A DNA stretch of 12,567 bases, taken from the NCBI GenBank assembly GCA_036939355.1, contig JALLAP010000609.1, positions 1-12,567 on the forward strand, in the 5' to 3' direction. Shown here in pieces: positions 1 through 12,567 of this stretch (the stretch's first letter is position 1; each line of letters opens with the position of its first letter). The notes beneath the pieces are model-generated. The model searched no databases and was not told the origin of the DNA. It saw nothing but the letters and a program-made list of their open reading frames with translations. Source of the DNA: Thalassiosira profunda. Its lineage: Eukaryota; Bacillariophyta; Thalassiosirophyceae; Thalassiosirales; Thalassiosiraceae. The translations under genes and the position numbers were made by a program.

Positions 1-868
1 ACCATGCGCCGGCCCGACAACAAAAAGGACGAGCAACACTTCCAGACCCCTCCAACGGCATCACAAAAGAAGAGGAGCCATGACTTCGGGCTATCTTGCG
101 CCTCCCTTGGAAGCTGCTGACCCCAACAGCCCCCAATCTGCATCACATCATGAGTACATATGGAGCTGGTTGGGTCGAGAATTGATAAAAGCTGGCTGTG
201 GCTGGCGCCCATTTGGACTGTTTGGGTGGGTGCTATACCTGGCAATCATCCAAGGATGTCAGAGCTGTCCAACACTGCCAGGGTGATGGAGTGTGGCTCT
301 GAATGGGCTTTGATATGTGCCATTTTGCAATGTGACATGTCTTTTTTTCTCGTCGTTGACTTTGACATGCCCTGATGGGTTCCATAGAGCCCAACCTCCA
401 AAGATGTCAAAAGCTGTCCAACACTGCCATGTCAATGTCCATGTGTTTTATTGAGGATGACTCCGATGGACGTTGGGTGTGTCATCTATTTTGTCGGGCC
501 CTGGGCCCTGGCGCGCCCCCTCTGATCGCTCCAAATTTGAGAAAATTTTGCTGTGGCAGATGCTGCTTTGTTGCTTTGGCCTTGTTGGATGGGTTCCAGG
601 TACGATAGAGCGATATGGCATCCATCCAAAAGACAAATGACTGCCACAAGAGATGCACATACTGCATAGGTGGTGTGCGCATCAGAGCCGCACGACACAG
701 AGCTGGTGTCATCTTGTCTCTCTTCTGATTGAATCTCACTCTCACAGAGAAGGAGGGAAAAGTATTTGGGCTGCAGAGTCCATGCATCGTAGCCTGAACT
801 GCTTCACCTTTCTCTGTGGAATGGCTCTTCTTGCCCGTCTTCATCTGCTGCGGCCTTCAATTACAAAG
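1..868. other. Intergenic stretch without a supportable gene
   Basis: I see no convincing gene here. Several open frames of 60-170 codons exist on both strands, but they overlap one another, lack recognisable domains, and have compositions expected of chance. A short frame open from the left edge (ATG at 4, stop at 118-120) could be the 3' end of a gene lying outside the window, but 38 codons are not enough to judge. The stretch contains an imperfect direct repeat (listed separately) and a short inverted pair, TTGGATGG at 585-592 and CCATCCAA at 622-629, about 29 nt apart. I found no long terminal repeat, transposase signature, tRNA or simple-sequence array. Confidence 0.5.
251..429 (+). repeat. 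Imperfect direct repeat, two ~30-bp copies
   Basis: Copy 1 is at 251-280 and copy 2 at 399-429. Both share the core GCTGTCCAACACTGCCA and an upstream AGATGTCA/GGATGTCA part. They differ by two substitutions and one inserted base, with starts about 148 bp apart. Function is unknown. It could be a remnant of a dispersed repeat or a local duplication. Confidence 0.6.
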
Positions 869-884
869 TTGGCGCGTTCCCGCC
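869..884 (+). promoter_or_regulatory. Paired E2F-like sites upstream of the CHD gene
   Basis: TTGGCGCG (869-876) abuts TTCCCGCC (877-884). Both contain the core TTSSCGC recognised by E2F/DP transcription factors, and TTCCCGCC is a classic form. They lie about 265 bp before the start codon and just upstream of a pyrimidine-rich tract (about 890-957) that could surround the transcription start. I saw no clear TATA box. That E2F binds here is inference from the motif alone. Confidence 0.35.
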
Positions 885-1115
885 ATAATTTCTATCTTTC
901 ACTTTCTAACTTCTTCCACGTCTTCTCACAACTTCCACTTCACCTCTCATTCTTGGACCGCACACAAGTTGCAGGTGGACCACCCCGCCTGCACCACCGA
1001 TCGAGTTGGCCGCACCCAAGCGCTCATCCAGCGGTCGAAACACCCGGAAGGAGGTCGGCGAAGGCGGGCATTATCGGGCGGCTAGGACCTGGCGCCTATT
1101 CCATCATTGGTCAAA

Positions 1116-1123
1116 TTTGGCGC
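1116..1123 (+). promoter_or_regulatory. E2F consensus next to the CHD start codon
   Basis: TTTGGCGC matches the E2F consensus TTTSSCGC exactly and ends 26 nt before the ATG at 1150. An inverted CCAAT box (ATTGG, 1106-1110) lies six bases upstream of it. Depending on where transcription starts, this element lies in the proximal promoter or the 5' leader. With the pair at 869-884, this makes three E2F-like cores within 260 bp, which would suit a gene expressed in S phase. Confidence 0.35.
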
Positions 1124-1149
1124 AGAGGCAAGGTGACCGACAAGCAAAA

Positions 1150-9291
<8,142 letters not shown>

Positions 9292-9809
9292 AAGCTCAGT
9301 GTGTGTGTAGATGTTTTCATAAGTGATAGTGCACAGGATATGTGTTGAACAAGCCCTATCTCCGACGACTACCATCTTTCCGGATCGTACCTCACAGGTG
9401 TGTTGACTGCATCGATGGCGGGCCGGCGGCTATACATAGGACGAGAGGGAGCGGTGTGGAGCGGGCCATGGGCCGAGATATGCGTGCATCAAAGTTGATG
9501 TCTAGTCTTGGGCGGGGGAGCTAAACCGGCCCATTTTGCGTAAGTACCTACGTACAAACAACAACTCTACATAGGCTTCTTAGCACTTTGCCGCGAGAAG
9601 AAGCTCTCCGCGTCTCCTCCCCGCACCCCCTCGGCCTCGACCTCGCCCCAACCAAGGATGAAGGCCACGCAGACCACGCCTCCGCGGACAGCTCGCCTCG
9701 CGGTGGCCCTTCTCGGTGAGTTTCAGCCGTTGTTATTACACATTTCAGACACAATGACACTGGAATAATTCCCGACTTGAACAAAGCTCTACCGACGTGA
9801 CTACTCTCT
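9292..9809. other. Space between convergent genes, with a possible orphan first exon
   Basis: The CHD gene (+) and the PH/LRAT gene (-) end facing each other, so both 3' UTRs must lie here. I see no clear AATAAA. One piece looks unlike a UTR. On the + strand 9658-9715 reads ATG plus 18 codons of coding-like composition giving MKATQTTPPRTARLAVALL, resembling the start of a signal peptide, and runs directly into GTGAGT at 9716. No matching downstream exon exists, because the next sequence is the opposite-strand gene. It is either chance or the severed 5' end of another gene. Confidence 0.4.
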
Positions 9810-12032
9810 TCAAATCATGCCCCAGTACTCGATGGCCTCCACGAACACGTCCGGCTCTGCACGAGTCCAAAACTCGTTCGTCAGCCGCATTGTGGTTTTT
9901 TCCCACTGATCTTGCGACTTTCGCAGGAACAATAGCGGTGCACTGACCACGGCGAGGCCCCCCACGGCCAGGGCGGGGATGAGGATGGCGTGCGCCGCGG
10001 CCATCGATATGGTGAGCATCGTCGCGGATTTGCCAAACCCGACAGAGCTGGAGACGAGGTACACGGCCGCCTGGAGGGTCGACCAGCGACCCGTCTTGGC
10101 CCAGACGGCGATGCACTCCGAATTGCTGTAGAAGACATGATACGCCGGAAGCAGGTCCTCGTTTTCCAGAATGAAGTGCGTCCGCGCCAACACCAGCTTG
10201 GCCGAGTCCGACTTTGGCAGCTCGTTGCTGGCGTGTTCTTCCGGTTTGTCGATCGAAAACACCGATTGCCCGTCTTCGTTCAGCGGTATCGTCGCCGATG
10301 ACGAGGACCCAGTTCGTTTCCGAGGTCTGTATCCGGGTTGGAACCACTCTGGCGCCCCTTCTATTGTGCTTGACTCGCTGGGAGTTGATTGATTGATATC
10401 GCCACGGTTCTCGCCACCATTCTCTTCGGTTTCTTCCGAAGTGGGCGATGCCTTGTCGCTCTCTGATGAGGTTTCATTTTGTTGTGCAGTGTGGCCATTT
10501 TCCTCTGCCGCAAACGTCTTAGCATCAGCATCACCTACTGCAGCGTCATCTGCCTGTCCCCCATCATTCGATTCCTCCCCATCCTCCTCGTCAATTGATT
10601 TCTTCGCGTCGGCATTCTTCGGGCTGCTTTTGACAAACAGAGACTTGACCTGATTCAGGTATCCCGGCTTCTTCTCCTCCTCGGCCCGGTCGCCGTAGCT
10701 GATCTTCGACCACTTGCGTATCTCCTTTGGATCCGTTACCGCAATCACGTTCAGCCGCTTCTTTTCCTTGGGTTTGATCTTCTCCCACGCGGCCAAAATC
10801 ATGTCGGACTCGTCCTTTCCGTCCTCCGACAGCGTGTCCAGGTTTCCCGTCAGCTTGCGATTGTCGTAGGAGGCCAGGCCGAAGTCGGCGATAATGACGC
10901 AGTTGGACCCAGTCTCGAGGACGATGCCATGAATTTGGATAGGGTAAAGGACCGGGAGCATCTCCCATCGAATGATGTGGTCGCCGGGCTGGAAGCCGTG
11001 GTCGGCCAGTCCGTCCGCGGCTCCCGGGACATTATCGTCGCTGTCGGCATCGCCGTCGTCGGAGGCGGCACCCTTCAGCATTCTCAGCCACTCCTTTTGT
11101 ATGGATTGGGATTGGAAACAGAACCTCCACATTTCGTTGTTGTCCTTTCGGGTGATGTCAATCTCGAAGGGAGTAGGCCCGGGGTCGCTCACCCGCTCCC
11201 TCCCCTGTACTTTCACGCCCCCCTCATTTGGAGCCTTATCATGGTGCACTAAATTGCCGAGGCGCCGCATGCCATCCCCAAAGGAATCCCCAATGGACGC
11301 AGACGTGGCAGTTCGATCTCTCCCGCTCCCACTCTCTCCCCCACCTTCGTCGAAATCGCTGTCGTCGTCCAGCGATACCGGAGCCCGCAAATTCATCTCC
11401 CCCCTTGGCTCTTGCTCCGGATCATACACCCACGGGCTCTTATCGGGATCGGTGGCGTGCTTCGGATCGTACTTGACCCCCTCCATGTCCCGCTTGAGGG
11501 AATAATACCGCAGCATCCCCGACGCGAAGAGCACCGCCCGGCGCTGCTCCCACTCGTGCTGCATTATGCCGACGGAATACTTGCCGAAGCCGGAACGCTG
11601 CTTCCACACGATGTCTTCCAGCATAATCTTATCGAAGGCATTTTTGGGCGGCGAGGGCGGGGGCTTCATATCCTTGGCGGATATTTCCAACGCCGCGATG
11701 ATGTTGTCGCGGTCGTCGTCGGCGCTGTCCTCTCCCGCATCGGACCCGCCCTCTCCATCCTCAGAGTCATCGGCATCTCTACTCTTGCTCCTCTTGGGGC
11801 TGGAAGGCGCCCAATCCTTTTGATACTTTGGCTTCGGCGAGGGTGCGTCGGGAGGCGCACAGGAATCGCCCCACATGAGCCGGTCGAGGTCGTCCGTCGG
11901 GGGCTTCACCTGCCAGTACTCGCCCGGATCTTTGGCCGCGTCAGCAGATGCACCGTCGGTGGGCGAGTCTTTGCCATCACCAGCCGCCGGCGCCGGCGCG
12001 GCGCGATGGCGGCCATAGGAAAAGCCAAACAT
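9810..12032 (-). CDS. PH-domain plus LRAT/NC-like domain protein, single exon
   Basis: This is an intronless 740-residue protein. ATG is at 12032-12030 and TGA at 9812-9810. Residues 1-135 are Pro/Ala-rich then strongly acidic. Residues about 147-320 form a PH-like domain: GFGKYSVGIMQHEWEQRRAVLF starts it and EMWRFCFQSQSIQKEWLRML is its C-terminal helix, with a ~100-residue acidic/Ser insert between. PH domains usually bind phosphoinositides or proteins. Residues 347-387 (FQPGDHIIRWE...IHGIVLE) and 628-655 (YHVFYSNSECIAVW) look like the two halves of an LRAT/NC-type papain-like fold, a family of acyltransferases and lipases. H368 would be the catalytic His. A long acidic linker (about 465-610) separates the halves. 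Residues 670-703 are hydrophobic (one or two membrane helices). Membrane-associated lipid modification is inferred, and the unusual NSEC site leaves activity uncertain. Confidence 0.85.
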   Translation of the reverse strand: MFGFSYGRHRAAPAPAAGDGKDSPTDGASADAAKDPGEYWQVKPPTDDLDRLMWGDSCAPPDAPSPKPKYQKDWAPSSPKRSKSRDADDSEDGEGGSDAGEDSADDDRDNIIAALEISAKDMKPPPSPPKNAFDKIMLEDIVWKQRSGFGKYSVGIMQHEWEQRRAVLFASGMLRYYSLKRDMEGVKYDPKHATDPDKSPWVYDPEQEPRGEMNLRAPVSLDDDSDFDEGGGESGSGRDRTATSASIGDSFGDGMRRLGNLVHHDKAPNEGGVKVQGRERVSDPGPTPFEIDITRKDNNEMWRFCFQSQSIQKEWLRMLKGAASDDGDADSDDNVPGAADGLADHGFQPGDHIIRWEMLPVLYPIQIHGIVLETGSNCVIIADFGLASYDNRKLTGNLDTLSEDGKDESDMILAAWEKIKPKEKKRLNVIAVTDPKEIRKWSKISYGDRAEEEKKPGYLNQVKSLFVKSSPKNADAKKSIDEEDGEESNDGGQADDAAVGDADAKTFAAEENGHTAQQNETSSESDKASPTSEETEENGGENRGDINQSTPSESSTIEGAPEWFQPGYRPRKRTGSSSSATIPLNEDGQSVFSIDKPEEHASNELPKSDSAKLVLARTHFILENEDLLPAYHVFYSNSECIAVWAKTGRWSTLQAAVYLVSSSVGFGKSATMLTISMAAAHAILIPALAVGGLAVVSAPLLFLRKSQDQWEKTTMRLTNEFWTRAEPDVFVEAIEYWGMI

Positions 12033-12567
12033 CTCCAGTCGTCAGAACGGCCTCAGCCCCTTCTCCACCCTCGCGCTCCCAACCGGACGACGACCTCCCA
12101 CGTCGGAGACCTCCGTCAAGCGCGCCGCCGAGCCACGCTGGGTGTGGGTGCTGAAAAGCTGAGCCCCTCAGCACCTTCTCCCGCTCTGCCCACCCGCCAG
12201 CGACCCCCGTGCGGGGGGGGGGGCGTTTGTTAGGTTTGTTTGCAGCAAAGAGTGGTGAAAAAAAGGAAGAGCCCCCCTATCTACATAACTTACGCGTACC
12301 AGGGCTTCTTAGATACAGCTTTTCGTGGCCGGCAGGGCTCCCGCCGCTCTATACCAGGTACTACTATTCCGACGTTACCATCCGTTTAGCGGTCGGACAT
12401 TTAACTATCCATCGTAGCGAAGTATTTTATCGAGCGATTTTGAACGTACCGGGCCAATGACGCGATCCACGCGTGTCATTTGCGGTCGGTGTCAAGTTTA
12501 GTACAGCCCGAATCAAACGCGTGTCGTGCCGTCAAAAACTCCATGTCGCATTAGTACTGATTCCTCC
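12033..12567. other. Upstream flank of the PH/LRAT gene
   Basis: 12033-12200 is GC-rich and presumably contains the promoter and 5' leader of the minus-strand gene, although I can identify no specific element. An 11-G run lies at 12213-12223. Beyond it the sequence becomes more AT-rich and contains no frame with recognisable protein features. CGCGTGTC occurs twice (12471-12478 and 12519-12526), one copy beside TGACGCG at 12458-12464, forming a weak imperfect inverted pair. I see no gene. Confidence 0.4.
12204..12223. repeat. C5/G11 hairpin with homopolymer G run
   Basis: CCCCC (12204-12208), GTGC, then eleven G (12213-12223) can fold into a short stem. A run this long is also prone to sequencing and assembly length errors. 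It sits about 170 bp upstream of the minus-strand start codon, at a visible change in base composition. Confidence 0.7.

Noticed and set aside
4..120. Short open frame at the left edge
   Set aside because: Only 38 codons, no domain, and no way to see what precedes it. Mentioned in the intergenic entry but not called.
482..844. 120-codon open frame on the minus strand in the left intergenic region
   Set aside because: No recognisable domain or plausible gene context, and it overlaps equally long frames in other phases, suggesting chance.
1006..1149. In-frame 48-codon extension upstream of ATG 1150
   Set aside because: It begins with TTG, not ATG. No ATG occurs in this frame before 1150, and the extension has no recognisable feature.
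11412..12233. 273-codon open frame antisense to the PH/LRAT gene
   Set aside because: A shadow of the GC-rich coding strand, without domains. The minus-strand protein has clear PH and LRAT-like motifs.
12209..12460. 83-codon open frame near the right edge
   Set aside because: It would need a non-ATG start or begin inside the G run, with no recognisable domain.

Overview
The window is nuclear DNA from a eukaryote. Its main gene has 13 short introns (74-143 nt) with GTGAGT/GTAAGT-type donors, CAG or TAG acceptors and, in several introns, a CTAAC branch point 27-29 nt before the acceptor. The two genes are moderately GC-rich and fairly close together. The second gene has a PH plus LRAT/NC-like architecture that I associate with diatoms. 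I infer a photosynthetic stramenopile, most likely a centric diatom, but nothing in the window fixes the species. A single N at 9037 shows this is draft assembly.

Layout: 1-868 holds no gene I can support, only an imperfect direct repeat. From about 869 to 1149 lies the probable promoter and 5' leader of the main gene, with three E2F-like motifs. From 1150 to 9291 (+) runs one 14-exon gene for a CHD-family (CHD1-like) chromatin-remodelling ATPase of about 2313 residues. It has an acidic/basic N-terminus, two chromodomains, a complete SNF2 motor, a very long C-terminal region with three SANT-like segments, and a short basic tail. From 9292 to 9809 is the space between two convergent genes. From 9810 to 12032 (-) is a single-exon gene for a 740-residue protein with a split PH domain, an LRAT/NC-type domain and hydrophobic segments near the C-terminus. 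From 12033 to 12567 is the upstream flank of that gene, with an 11-G run.

The most interesting signal is in the last exon of the remodeller. The tail carries a perfect PCNA-binding (PIP) box and, 33 residues later, a good SUMO-interacting motif followed by a nuclear-localisation-like KKRK. That order recalls the SUMO-PCNA receptor tail of yeast Srs2. E2F-like sites near the start would fit S-phase expression. Together these suggest, as inference only, a remodeller recruited to (SUMO-)PCNA at replication forks. This same exon is damaged in the assembly: an exact 72-bp duplication flanks the N and shifts the frame. Either the duplication is a contig-overlap artefact, giving one PIP box, or the N is spurious and the gene has an in-frame 24-codon tandem repeat with two PIP boxes.
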